Below, in pieces: positions 1-12,360 of a stretch of 64,000 bases of DNA. A program made the translations under genes and the position numbers. This DNA comes from Bolinopsis microptera (lineage: Eukaryota; Ctenophora; Tentaculata; Lobata; Bolinopsidae). The DNA lies in assembly GCF_026151205.1 (NCBI RefSeq), contig NC_087076.1, positions 1,497,692 to 1,561,691 of the forward strand, written 5' to 3'. The first letter of the stretch is position 1; each line of letters starts with the position of its first letter. The notes beneath the pieces were generated by a model. It saw only the letters and a program-made list of their open reading frames with translations, made no database searches and had not been told where the DNA came from.

Positions 1-3000
1 TTTTTAAAATTTGACAAGTTCTAATTTCCTCAGGACAAGTGTATGCAGCGAGGGTACTTTCGTTGTCTGTTCATTGACAACGAAGGTAAAACTCAGCGAG
101 CTTACACCGTGTGACAATACTGTGAGGGTTTGTAACACATGTACGTAAAAAGGACATGATTGTTAAGATTGCACTCAGCAATGGGTAGACATGTGTCCGT
201 AGTATACTGTGGAGAATATCGTAAATTATACCAAACTGGGAAAGGGATGCGATTGACGACGCAGTCGGCAAAAAGAAATGTCCCAGAAAGGTGCAAATGC
301 ACGCGATCAAAGAATTAATGCACAGGAACGCGCCTTAACGAGAGTCCATGGCCATATTTGGTTATTAATAATTTTAAGGCCGGGGCGAAATTATAATCGC
401 CCTGTGTTAAGTTTTAAACCAAGTTTTGAGTAGTTATAATAAAACAAAACAATCCTCTTATAATATAAAGCATGAATTAATTTTCCTTAAATGGTAAAAA
501 GAATGAAACAATTTAAAAAATGTCATACGAATAAGTTAATACAGTCACTAATATGTTAACATCTTATTTCAGCATGGAATATGAAATGTATGTAAAAAGT
601 ATTATTGATTGACACAACCAATGATGGCAGTTTTAAATTGACTTTATACACTCAAAAGAAACAGATAGACTCTATACGCGGTATAGAGTTACACAATTTA
701 CAAATACGTTTTGGAAATTTCAGTGCCAGTTTGACAGGCATAGTCAGTCTTTGAAATTTGACTAAATGATTACTAATCGTGTTCACATATTAACCCTAAT
801 CATTATTTTTAGCAATTTTTACTTCCCTCCCCCCTCCCGTAATCAACCGGAATCAAGACCCAACCCCACCCCTCGTGTATGTGTGTGGGGGTGTGTTGTG
901 TGTGGTGTGTGTGTGTGTGTGCTTGAACGGCTCGAAGCATCCAAAACCATTTAAAATCCAAAATTATAACTAACAGGTATTAATATTCCTGGACAAAACT
1001 TCATAGGGAAATTATTTTGGAAAACATTTGAAACGGACTTGACCCTTGACGACCCGTAAACACAGACCTACCTTCTAACGCTTGCGTCCCAATTACTTTT
1101 CCGTTCAAATTAAAGTTCCGGAGGTAGCAACAAAATCTAAGCTTCAAAATGATAGTCGAAGGAGTTGCTTTTCATTGGATTATTACCAAATCTACGACGT
1201 GATATCGACTTCTGGTTTGTATCCTCAAATAAACATTTCAGAGGGCGTCCACATTCCACGTTTAGTTTCATCGGTCAACACAATCGTCAGATATTTGGTA
1301 ATACGAATAGTTTTGAACTTACACGCATAGGAAATGTCTATCTTAGCTTTGGCCTACCCCTTCGGTCCTTCCAGCGAACTCAAATAGTTTATTGGTTCGC
1401 AATTACTGAACACAGTATTAATTTTGTCTGAAGATGCAAACCTTCCAGCTGCGGCTTTTGCTGCATGTGCCTCCTAAAATCAGTTTATTTTGAAAACCCT
1501 GAACATACTGCCTATTATACTACAGATAGTGGATCATGATACAGAATGTTTTGGAACTGTAAGTTGTTGAATTTCTCAGGAGAAGGATAGCAGGTTACTT
1601 GTTTCGCTACACTCACTCTCCGAGTGAAGTTGTTGATGCCGGTTTTTTTCGCAAGTCATTGTTGGCACCCCTTCGTTACGGAATACATGATTTATATGTA
1701 AATGACAGATATCAGCAAAAAGGCAATAGTAAATACTACATTGCAACTATTGTCTATCATTCAAATTTGTCGGTGTCCATCTCTCGTTCTCTGTTATTTG
1801 CATCGGGTGTTCAAAAGACAGTATTCTAAAATATAGGTTTAGACTAACTGCAAATAGTAGAGAAGAGTAAAGTGGTGATAAGAGTCGCGGTATCACGTGA
1901 CTGCCAGTACGTAAGATTAGGGCCAGCGTCTCAGAGATGTGGTCTCTGTTGTTGTGGCGTTAACTGCGAGTTTAACCAGTCCATCACACCCATACTGGAA
2001 TATACGTCGCTACAGTTGTAACAGTTTACAGTGTAAAATCTCTTCCAATAAAAAATCTAGCCGTTTTATTTTTGTCGTTCGTTTATTTAGTTCTAGCGTT
2101 ATATTAAATATTAAATCAAAGTTCTATCAAGGGCTAGGTCAAAAACAACGCCCAAGTCTAATCTTTCCCGATAACAAAAACAAAAAATTATTTAACTTCA
2201 TTGCAATTTCCGCCAATATCGCGTTCATAACTCAAATTACGGAGATAATGCAGGTCAAAGATATAAAGTCAAAATTAAGATTTCTTTACATAAATCATGC
2301 ACAATCAGGCGAGAATAGATTTGCTTTGGGGTAGGCGCCTAGCCAGACGTGTTAGCTATTATAAATTAACATTAATCACACGTAATTAAGACAGTGTAAG
2401 ATAATTATAACGTGCCACACAAAACCAGATGAATTATGTAACCTAGTATAATAAGGTCTTCATCATCCGGTCAGTCCAAAGAAAAGTGTCTACCCATTTA
2501 GTTTCTGCAGGTGTCATGGTTTACTGGGTTGTAGGCGAAGTTAGCTAATTCGCAACGATTTCCTGCTAGCAGTGCAACCCACTGTCTCAATACTCTGTCC
2601 CAAAAGGCCTGAGAGATAGGGTCACATCCCTTCATTTTCTTAACATATAATCTTAAAGTAACACTATTACTACACCATGATGAATTAGAGGATAGTGAAA
2701 AAAAAGATAACCCGTAGTAACTGGAATTAAACTGAATTTAAACCGAATTACAAGATTATACCGAATTACACCGTATGTAACAGCCTTTGCTGTTTTAACA
2801 TTTTTAGTGCGGCGTTTAAAATTTACACGTGAAAATTTTCATGAAAGGCATCCTTTTCCAAAATGAAATATTATGCACGCAATTAAATGAATACTTAGCT
2901 GGGCTTAGGAAGAACTACTTCTCCTTAGCAGATCCGAACGAGTCGCCGCTTCCTATTGTTGCAAGCTTTCAATTATATGTCACAAATTTTTTGTTTCGGA

Positions 3001-6000
3001 TTGAGATAATCGTACGACCCCCCTCTCTGTGTAAACAAAGCAGGCTGACTGGTTTGCTTACCTGAGGTACTCATATCGATCAGACGGGAAACTTGCTCCT
3101 TTCGTCTTCGCTGTCATAACACTAACAAAGGGTCGAGAGTTTAATATGTTATAAAGAACACATTTGGCAAGTGTGAATATATCAGAAAGATATCGGCAGA
3201 AATTAGAGAATTGTAATTTTTGAGGAAATACACTGCATCGTTGAACTTAAAACAAAAAGGTCTTTTCGCAAAAAAATTCACAATATAAACCAGCTAAAAT
3301 TGACAACTTAAACATAAAAAAAGTAACGTCGTAATTTTCCTATCAATGATATATGAACTAGATTAAGCCAAGTAAATGGTAAAAATAGACGGTTTTGAAC
3401 AAGTACAAATTAAAAAGTCCGATATAATTGTCTGACACACTATGTACATATTAATCATATGTTAAGACAACTAGAAATAATCTATAAGATGGCTAGTCAC
3501 AACCCCATCAATAATGAACAAATTCGACATCACATCCTATCGTTTGAAGTTAGTTCGCTCGAAAGAAGTGGCAAGTATTGCATCTTATCAACAATATACA
3601 CTGTACGCGATAACACTTCCAGATCGATGTTGCCGTTTAGCACTGGTAGCCCTCGTTGAACATGTCTGAACGATCCAGTGAGACCTCCTTTCCACAGGAT
3701 ATTCTGTTTTAATCACTCAACATTAAAAATAGTTGGTCAAACCAAACGTGTCACGTGACGGTAAGTCAGGAAACTGCTGCTGAGAGAATGTCCCCAAAAG
3801 AGATGAGAAGATCTCCCTACCAAACGAGCTCTACTGTTTGTAGTGGTCAGAGGCAGATTGCCAAAACAATGTTTCTCCCCGGGAGGTATGGTTGTTAAGA
3901 TGTTCTGGAAGAAATCATAAACTAAAGAACAGGAGTTGAGCCTGGTTAAATTCGCCCATAAATAAATTAAAGTAATATATTTGCCGTCTTTAATTCTCCG
4001 ACATAATTTCTCTGCCGAATCTCAGAGTTAAGAAACCCCGACTAGCCCTCCTCTTGGAGACCTATCTTAACGGAACAGTATCCCTTTACCCTTGTTATGT
4101 ACGTTTAAGTAGCGCGGACACATTGCCAGACGTGGATACAACCCAGCCAGGTCCCATCGCAACAACCACGGAGACGCATCCTTTCCTCCGTAGCAGTGCT
4201 GATCAGTCCAAAAGTGCGCTGGAAGTGAGTCGAGTCTTCACTGCAGCTCGGTTAAAGCTATTATCAGTTGTAATCATCATGAATGAGGAGAGGAGTTGAT
4301 GATGAGTAGACCACATCTTTGAAGGAATGGTCATTGTATTCTTCCAAGAAAAGGTTGCAAGTTTCACATGTCTTCAGTTCATTTCCTACAAGGGGTACAA
4401 TGGTAGAGGAATTAAGTTGTGATATCAATAGCTAGAAAGTAAAAGATAACAGCTTTAATTTTTTGTCGCTGTCGCAACGTAAGCTTACTGTTCGGGACTC
4501 TTGAGTGAATTCACAATCAAGGAAACATTTTTGATGAATATATTTTAAAATCTCAAACGCCGACCAGAAAAATTTTTACGTATCACTGACAATAAATGTA
4601 CAAAATTATAAAGAAAAACCTGCAGACCACGTCTGTCAAATAAGATTAAAAATAACTGTATGGGAATCAGATGAGTTTATAATTTAAAATAAGGGGCTCA
4701 GAAAGAGACCTTTATCTTGAGATCGCGAATTGCAATTTTAAAAAGACTTTCGAGGATGTTGAATTAGTTGATCAAACCGCCCGACGTAATTTCAAATAAA
4801 AATGTTCAAAGCAAGTCAAAACTTTAACCGTTTAAATACTTAAAATAACTCCCTCCTATTTACCTAATAGACTATTTTGATGTAGACTTTGTCTTTTTCT
4901 TCTGAGCTAACATCTTGTGGATTAATTCAGCTGACTTTGTTTCTCTTTGCTGCAAGTGTCCATCTTCCTATGGCGCTATTACCGCCGCCACCGCAAGTCC
5001 ATCTCAACGTTTAATGTCCGGTCTGGACGAATGAACTGTTGATGGTAAGGCAGTGCGTTTCTAGGAGTATATGTAGGATAACTGGAACATTTTATATGTT
5101 ACTAGGATACGGCAACTGTAACCTTTAAAGTGTTGTCAAAGGTCGACATTTGTGCGTGAAAAATCTGTATTGAGTTCTATAAAGTTGACATGAATATGGA
5201 GATCATTATATGAAAGAAAGAGCTTTTTAATGCATGAAGAATTCAGCCGCATATATGCGAAGCAATATTCATAAATGAAGGCCGGTAGAGTAAATTTTCT
5301 AAACCAACTTAGCACTGAAGACTTGAATTCAACAAATGCACATCCCCTAGGCTGTTTCTGTGCCGTTCATCAACAACCTTACTCCTTCAAGTTCACCTGA
5401 ATATCAAGTTTCTATATTAAAAGGCAGTAAAACATTAAATATACTGGTGAGTAAGGGAGTAATAATACTATTAACAACACTGGCAAAATAATGTAAAATA
5501 TATACTTAATCGACTATAGTACATCAAAACAAGCGAAAACATAAATACAACATCTATAAGGCCACGCTGCGTGTCTTTAATGTACTGTAACTAAACTTTA
5601 GTAATGTGAAAGGTCACAACTCGGCCGTACTATGTGATAGTTACTATAATTTTAGTATAGAATTTACGTTAAATAGAATTACGTGGGGTTCGTGACATGA
5701 ATAAACGGATTTATGTTCATCTAAATACTGATTGGCACCGGTTTATATGCTACTTTGGAATTCTCCGTCCTATAGAAGACGTTTTTGGAAAAAATTTTTT
5801 TTAACAAATCTCGAACCATTGATCGTTCGCCTATCTGAAAGCTTGTTTTACTTACATACTTAGTCCTCATATGTAATAAGGACCGACTATTATAAGATAT
5901 TGTACATTATACAATTCAAGCAAACAATTATATTCTCCTGGTCTGTGCAATATAAAAAGGGTGTGGAGACCCAGCAACTTCAACGAATTAGAAAATTTGT

Positions 6001-6670
6001 ACATCGCCTAATCAAAGGGTTAGTACAGTATAGCAGTATTAGGTGAGTAACAGTATAGTTTTAGGTGGACATATTGGGGTTGGTAACACTGCAATACAGT
6101 TTTAGACATTAGTGCGCAAGGAATTAAAATCGTTTACATAAGTGAAGGGTTTTGGAACTGCGTTAAGTTTGTGTAATGGTTGTTACGCAATATGCAGTGT
6201 AAAATGCCAAATCTGGCTAACGAAAATCGGACTAATTAGCTTGTTTTTGTGGATATCGTTTTATAATCTAAGTGTCACAATTAAACCGTAAAAATGCCTG
6301 ATTATCTAAAGTTACTATTTCATTAGTTTTTGGTAGTTTAAAGGACAGACTTTTTTTATTTGGTTGTTTGCGCAAAGATACCTGTTTTTTAAAGCGTAGT
6401 TAGTCATTATGCGTTTAGTTTTTAGTGTTTGTTGCTTGATAATGTTTTATCTAAATCGGATTTATACGCCGCAAATATACCTGCTTTTTTAAAGTCGGTC
6501 AGAAAGAGGGCTTCTGTTGTTACCGTGTACGGAAGATTCCTGTGAAACATTGAGTTATATAGTAGGTTGAACAATTATTATCAGCTAATTCCAGATGAGT
6601 TCATACACTTCATCACAATCCTTCCAAATATGGCACATTACAACGCACAGTGAGTTCATGGAATCTTTGG
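1..6670. other. No recognisable gene (AT-rich intergenic)
   Basis: Apart from the TG-rich simple repeat near 874-922, I see no exon with recognisable protein homology, no tRNA-like element and no clear transposon ends here. Short open frames occur on both strands (for example 1939-2334 and 4054-4299 on plus), but none shows a domain, a convincing start context or splice-site support, and AT-rich DNA of this length yields such frames by chance. Confidence 0.6.
874..922. repeat. TG/GT-rich microsatellite
   Basis: An interrupted run of GT dinucleotides, broken by short G runs, spans about 49 bases. It is simple-sequence DNA with no coding meaning. Confidence 0.85.
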
Positions 6671-6675
6671 GTTAA

Positions 6676-7023
6676 TCAACGTCTCCTGAGGTGGAGGAGG
6701 AGAGACCATACAATAATTAAATAAATTGTTAAACCACAAAAAAAGCACAGATTTCGGATGAACATACCCACAAAGAAGATAAAAACGAGGCTTTTTCCCT
6801 GTCTTATTGGATTTCTCGGGATGGTCTGTGCTTCCCATAGAGGTTTTTCAGTCGCCTTCCTGCTTCTGCTTGTTGGTACAATTGTCGTCGTTTTTGCAGA
6901 ATTGTCCTTTTTTGTCTTTCTTTCTGCTGAGGAAATGTACAATAATGCAATGTTAGTGGAAGAAACGATTCTAGAAGTCAAATAGTTAGGTTTTGCTGCC
7001 TTACCACTCCCGAAACTCGCCAT
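6676..7023. other. Overlapping small ORFs on both strands, function unknown
   Basis: The minus strand (7023 to 6676) has an ATG-started 115-codon frame opening MASFGSGKAAKPNY, with a polar N-terminal half and a hydrophobic C-terminal third. The plus strand (6758-6985) has an ATG-started 75-codon frame with a strong hydrophobic stretch (FSVAFLLLLVGTIVVVFAEL) that would form one membrane segment, followed by an acidic tail. The two overlap antisense, so at most one is likely to be real. I recognise neither. No poly(A) signal or splice junction decides between them. Confidence 0.15.
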
Positions 7024-7891
7024 AATTAGCGAAAATTGTATAATAAAATACAGTCGTTCGTTCGTAACTTTTAGGGAACCAGAACTGTCTTTCGGCGTAT
7101 ATTTGATTCTTCTTGAAATATCTTGTTAAAATTTTCGGTGAAAACCATTTGTTGGCTTCTAATTGAGAAGAATGTGTCCTTTTGCCATACTATCCCTATT
7201 AGATTAATGATTGATAAAACTTGAACGTTTAATGGATTGTGCAATGTTTTACGGTTTATACAATGGTATTTAGTGTTCACAACTACACACAGTTTAAACT
7301 GATAGAATGATTGGTGCAATTTGGACGGTAATAATGCGTAAGTGGTCAACGTACTTATTGCTGTCTTTAGTAAGATTCCATCAAAAGAATTACTTTTCAG
7401 CAGTCAACATTTAATCTCGTCGATATCGTTTATTTTACGCTCAAAATATTACCAATAAGATACGTCAGTGACAGGTAAGTCGTAATATACCGAATATGGA
7501 ATAATTAAATAAGGTAACTGCATTAAATAAGTGTGTAAGATAACTACAGCGAAAAACTTAGAGTGAGTGCTCAAAACTTGGTGGCCGCCCTTCTATTGGG
7601 TTAGGCGTTTCTCGGGCATAAAAATATAAATAAAGAAATAGCGAGAGAGCACTGTTTTTAATCAAGTTTATATATACTTCATTCGCTTTTATTACGAAAT
7701 GACAAAAGCGGCTTTGGATATAGCGTTTTGAAAATCAAATGACCGTTTTATGCTAAATCGCACTGGTTATTGCTTTATAGGGTCGATAATTTGATAGATA
7801 TATTTACGTTTCTTGAAAATATGGAATTACATTGCATAAGAGCCCTCGTGTCATTCCTCTTAATGAATTGTCTACTTAAAAAGTCAATCTA
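7024..7891. other. Intergenic, nothing recognised
   Basis: AT-rich sequence without exon-like or transposon-end signals that I can identify. Confidence 0.5.
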
Positions 7892-8518
7892 ATGGTTATC
7901 AGCAGTTCTGCACAGTTTGGCACCGAGTTCGTATTCCTGTCGTTATTTTTCCGTGCGAAGGTCGGGCCGGTAGATCTTAGAAAATGTGATAACAATGTTT
8001 TTATTGTTGTTGGAAATGGTAGACCATCAGGAAGTTTACTTTTGTGCGCAGACAGTTGTCAACAAAGTCATAAGTCATTTTTAATAAATTCCATATATAG
8101 TTTGTTTGGAGTAGAAAGGCGTGAGCTGCTTACTTTTCGCTACTTCGCTACTTTCGCGCTACTGTCTGATTTTGGTTGCAGGTCTATTTGTGTAGTTTTT
8201 GTAATGTTATGTACGAATACGAAAAATTGTGAAACTATTTTGATTTACGACATTCTGGACCACTTATTTATCCATAATAAAAGATCGAACAGGAGCCACA
8301 GCTGCACAACACGACCGTGGAAACCTCCTTCCGAGGGAAAACAACAACTAGCGCCACTTACATTTGTATTAACACAGGTACACAGGATTGGAAAGGCTGG
8401 TGAATATACCAGAATTCAACGATATCACGAGAAAATCATAGGTTTTATTTTAACCTTTTATTCGTTAGTGGAACCCTCGAAATATAGGAAGTTGCGTTAT
8501 TTTTCGCTCAAAGAATAG
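7892..8518 (+). other. 208-codon open frame, unrecognised
   Basis: This is the longest unexplained ATG-to-stop frame in the first 15 kb. It begins MVISSSAQFGTEF and ends KYRKLRYFSLKE. I see no signal peptide, repeat, zinc-binding pattern or known family motif. Composition is unremarkable and several stretches read like translated non-coding DNA. A chance frame is the simplest explanation; a lineage-specific gene is not excluded. Confidence 0.15.
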
Positions 8519-9705
8519 ATATGTATCAAGCACTACGTACATGGTGATCACAGTGAACGATAGCATTGTCAGGTCACGGTTCTGGCCTGTTGGGATATCA
8601 TTTTCTAAATCACTCGAGAAACCAGACTGTTCTTTTGGAAACGAAATCACTGTACTGTGTGGTGGTACTTGTGGCACAATCGGTGAGAATTAGCATCTTC
8701 CTGGGATTTGTCTCTCTGCATTGCCCAGGACAGGGCTTATAAAACCTTTCTACCCCCAGAAAAATCCGTTTCCCCTCCCATTTTTAGCAGTGTGACATAG
8801 ATTTTGCTACAGATAATCGAATACATAGGATGTTTACTTGGTAGTAGGGGTAAAGGTACACCAAATAAAGAACCAAGAAAAAATAAGGTTGGAGATATTA
8901 TTTTCCATTCCGAGCAAGCGCTCGCCCACAAATGTTTGTACCATTCTCAAGTTCAAATTCCCACCACATTCCGGCTCTTCATTTGTCTTGAGAAACCGAC
9001 CTTCTCAGCGCAAGCGTTCTTCGTTGGCCGGGAGTTGTTTCAATAGCTGCAGTATTGCTAAAGAGAGTAACAAGCAGTGCGACAGATGGAGATCAGAAAG
9101 TCCAGAAAAAGAGCAACAATAACAATTCTGCTGTTGCTCTGGTGGACGGAGTTGCAATGTTCCTATGGTTGTTGAGTTACAGATGACAAACAACGCGGCT
9201 AGCCGACAGACGGTTGGGATGGTCAATAGAGTGGTTTCTTTCGACACACGTGGAACTATGCGAACACTACACAATATCGTTCTGATACGCAAACGCACTG
9301 CGAACACCAGTTTTGTACTACGGGAAATGCCACAGCGGCGGAGAGCTTATCGTAGCGGAATAAAATGGAACAAACAAACAAATAACCTTCAAAGGGTACG
9401 TAACAGTGCGGTCCTCTTTTTCAACCTCATCTCTTCACAGAGTAAAGTTATCGTTGTCCAGATAGTTACAATACGTTAATTTCATCCAAGACGCTCAGCT
9501 CGAGTTTAGCTAGAAACTAGCGTTTAGTAAGATGATGACGGACAATATAAATTTGTATTATATGTTTATGATAAACCGGGGTTTTATCCTCATAATGTTA
9601 ACCGACAACCTAATATTACTTATCCAGAAGTCAGTTCATGTTACTTATTGCCCGGAACGTTTATGACGTTTGAAGTAATTTGTTTTATGAAATCTTTCAA
9701 GTATG
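8519..9705. other. Intergenic, slightly GC-richer, nothing recognised
   Basis: Both strands carry overlapping short open frames between 8.8 and 9.5 kb, in a stretch less AT-rich than its surroundings. A small hairpin lies at 9,108-9,141, with arms AGAGCAACA and TGTTGCTCT. No domain is recognisable. Confidence 0.4.
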
Positions 9706-9892
9706 ATCATCAGAGATTTAGTACAAGATCAATGTGGTATAGAATTTCTAAAATGGACTAGAGAAACCAAAAATGCCTTGACCAGTGGAGCGATGATAAC
9801 TCAGGGGACAAACCAATACACATCAAATAACCAAACAAAAGGCCTCGAATGACCTGATGAAAAGTCGAGCAAATTAATTGGGCCCCAAGATG
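9706..9892 (+). repeat. Dispersed repeat, copy 1 (partner at 62,622-62,809)
   Basis: About 187 bases align, with few differences and small indels, to 62,622-62,809 in the same orientation. Shared blocks include AATTTCTAAA, GGACTAGAGAAACCAAAAA, CAAATAACCAAACAAAAGGC and TTGGGCCCCAAG. The two copies lie about 53 kb apart, so this is an interspersed repeat. I see no terminal repeats or coding content that would give its class. Confidence 0.8.
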
Positions 9893-12208
9893 AATGATAA
9901 ACTGCGGTTCATCACTTATCGACAAAACTCAGCATCGGGAAGAATTGTTATGGAGGACAATTTTTTAATGATGTTAAATATATATTTGAGCTGAGAGACA
10001 GGCCCGCGTTTATAAATAGAGAAATCGTCCAAAGATACTTCACTGTCCATTTATGGACATCTTCTAGAACTGTCCATTTTATTGAGGGAAAATGTTAAGG
10101 ATGTTGACTGTGTAGGATTTATTTTGTACGTCCCAGTATGAATATCCAAATTACGGGTGTATGCTTTTAAATACCGTTTCATGATTACATCTTAAAAGTA
10201 ATTGGTGATCCATATATCAAAATAAGGTTACGGTATGTTGAACAGTACTGTCCAAATCGTAGAATAGAGAAACACGCGCAGAGGTATGAGATCTAGTTTC
10301 ACACTGGTACACCGTATCCTGATTTTACTAGATTTTAAAGAACAGTGTTTAGTTTTGGTTAAATCAAACAGTAAAGTGGTATTATATCGAATTCATTTAT
10401 GACAATGCGAAACGGCTAACATCTAACATTAGGCGAAACCGAAACCGATCTAAACTGGCAGCTCCAAAAACGAAACTATTATCACAAAGTGCGTGGTAGT
10501 TATTGTAGTTTAGGCACTTCATCAATCGTGCCATGGTAGTAGAATGGTCGATTCCCATTTTTCTGTTGCATCAGACGGCGCGTGTTCTAAACCAGTACAT
10601 GACAGTTTTTAACTGGAAGCCCATTTGCTCCGCCAAAATTTTTCGTCCTTCCGTGCTGAGGTAGGAATACTTTTTGAGACCAACTCCCAAAACGGAGATG
10701 TTTTCCTCCACCGATCTCGTGTCGGAGTCGGCCCTGGCCGCAATCTTCCCGCGCTTCTTCTATAACCTCACGGTCGATGATCCTACCATCTAGGGGTTCC
10801 CTCTCCATAGAAAAGGATGAGGTCGTTGCTAAGGTCGTCTGTTTAGCGAATATACTTGATCGTTGGCTAGTAATCCTTGAGTGTACAGATGTGGGTGGTG
10901 AGAGAGGTGCGATGATAATATTTTACTGCTGGCAGGTTGGGGTTTTAAAGGGATCTTGATAGGTCGTGGCTGAATTGAGTTCAGTTTTACAGGAGATTAA
11001 TCTGCCGAGGTTTGGTATCCAGAACACCAGGAAGACTTAGGAGTATGTTGTTAGGGATGGACTGTAAAGAGAGTGAATCGAAGTAGGAAATCTCAGACCA
11101 ATGTAAATGTGAACAAGGGGAGATGTGAAACGAGACAGTCAAATCTTCATTGGGCAGGGAATTGTGAAATTATAGGCTTCAAATCTTCCAATGAGGAATA
11201 GCTTTTCCTGTAGAAATAATGAAGATTCTCTCAGTTGGAAACTTGAGTCGTTTCCACAAACAAAGTATCAACAAGGGTGGTCACAAGTTCAAGATGCAAT
11301 TTGCGAGATTGGTCAATCGAAATAATGATACTATTCGTAAAAGATATTGGTAACACTGGTGTAGTTATTGAAAGAGAAATAGGTATTTAAACAAAAAGGT
11401 GCATCTTGTTAAGACTTAGTTAAAGTGCAATTATTATGGTTGATCTAGGAGGTCTCGCCCCAGCCCTCCCCAGCCCTCCTCACCCACTAATAAGTAATGA
11501 CAACATGTACCTGATGGTACAGTCAGTACTCGGCTTGAGAATTCACGTGATCATATGAACCGTCCTGAATCATGTGATAGAATCATCAGCGTCGTCATTT
11601 CATAGAAAATAGAGTAGTGAGACGATCCAAAATACAGTCACATGATATCTCTTACGAAATCCTTATCATGCACTTATATGACTAGATCAGAACAGAGGAC
11701 TAGTTTCTTATTATTTCTTATCCGCATAAAAAAGAATAACAAACAGTCAGCCGTAGACAATGCTGTTGTTGTGACAAATATTATTTTAAGTGAACAAAGA
11801 GTTACCAGGATGTGTCGATTGACTTCTAGATTGTAGATTGTAGAATATACTACAAATTTCTTAATGCTTAAAAAAATTCAACCCTGGGCGTATTGAAAAG
11901 GAGTAAGAATCAAGAAAGTTCGTTGAAGAATTGTTGGGACAAAATAATTCGAAATGAAAACATAACTTAACCCACAGGCCACACTACCAATATCATCACT
12001 ACAACAGAAAACAAACCCGAATATGCAGACACCCGAGATAATTTTCATGTGAAAAGCTGCGTAATATGTCCTAGTACGATTGGTTTATTGTAAAGGGACC
12101 ATCAAAAACAGCATAGTCGTATTTTATAAATCATTTCTTTATAAACCGTATTTCGAGCGAAACCCGCTAAATTAATTGGTAAGCTGACGATAGAAAAGAA
12201 TGAATATA
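9893..12208. other. Intergenic, nothing recognised
   Basis: No supported gene. The open frames at 10,587-10,959 on both strands carry no recognisable domain. Confidence 0.45.
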
Positions 12209-12360
12209 CAGGGGTGGCCCCAGAAGTAACTGCCCACACGCAACCCTTAAGACTAACGTAAATATTCTTTGTAGAATGGCACAGAAATTGTCAAAAAGTA
12301 TAAGAACGGTATGGGTCCCCAAACTGAGATTTCCTGAAAGTTTCGTCAAGTTAATTAATT
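12209..12360 (+). mobile_element. Truncated family B mariner-like MITE end
   Basis: The sequence starts CAGGGGTGGCCCCAGAAGTA just after a TA dinucleotide and continues with CCCACACGCAACCC. It matches the inward-read right end of the element at 55,719-56,162, including internal blocks such as CTGAAAGTTTCG. Only one terminus is visible; the other end is lost or too diverged to see. Confidence 0.6.

Noticed and set aside
1939-2334. 131-codon ORF
   Set aside because: It starts at a non-ATG codon in context, has no domain and no splice support. Treated as chance.
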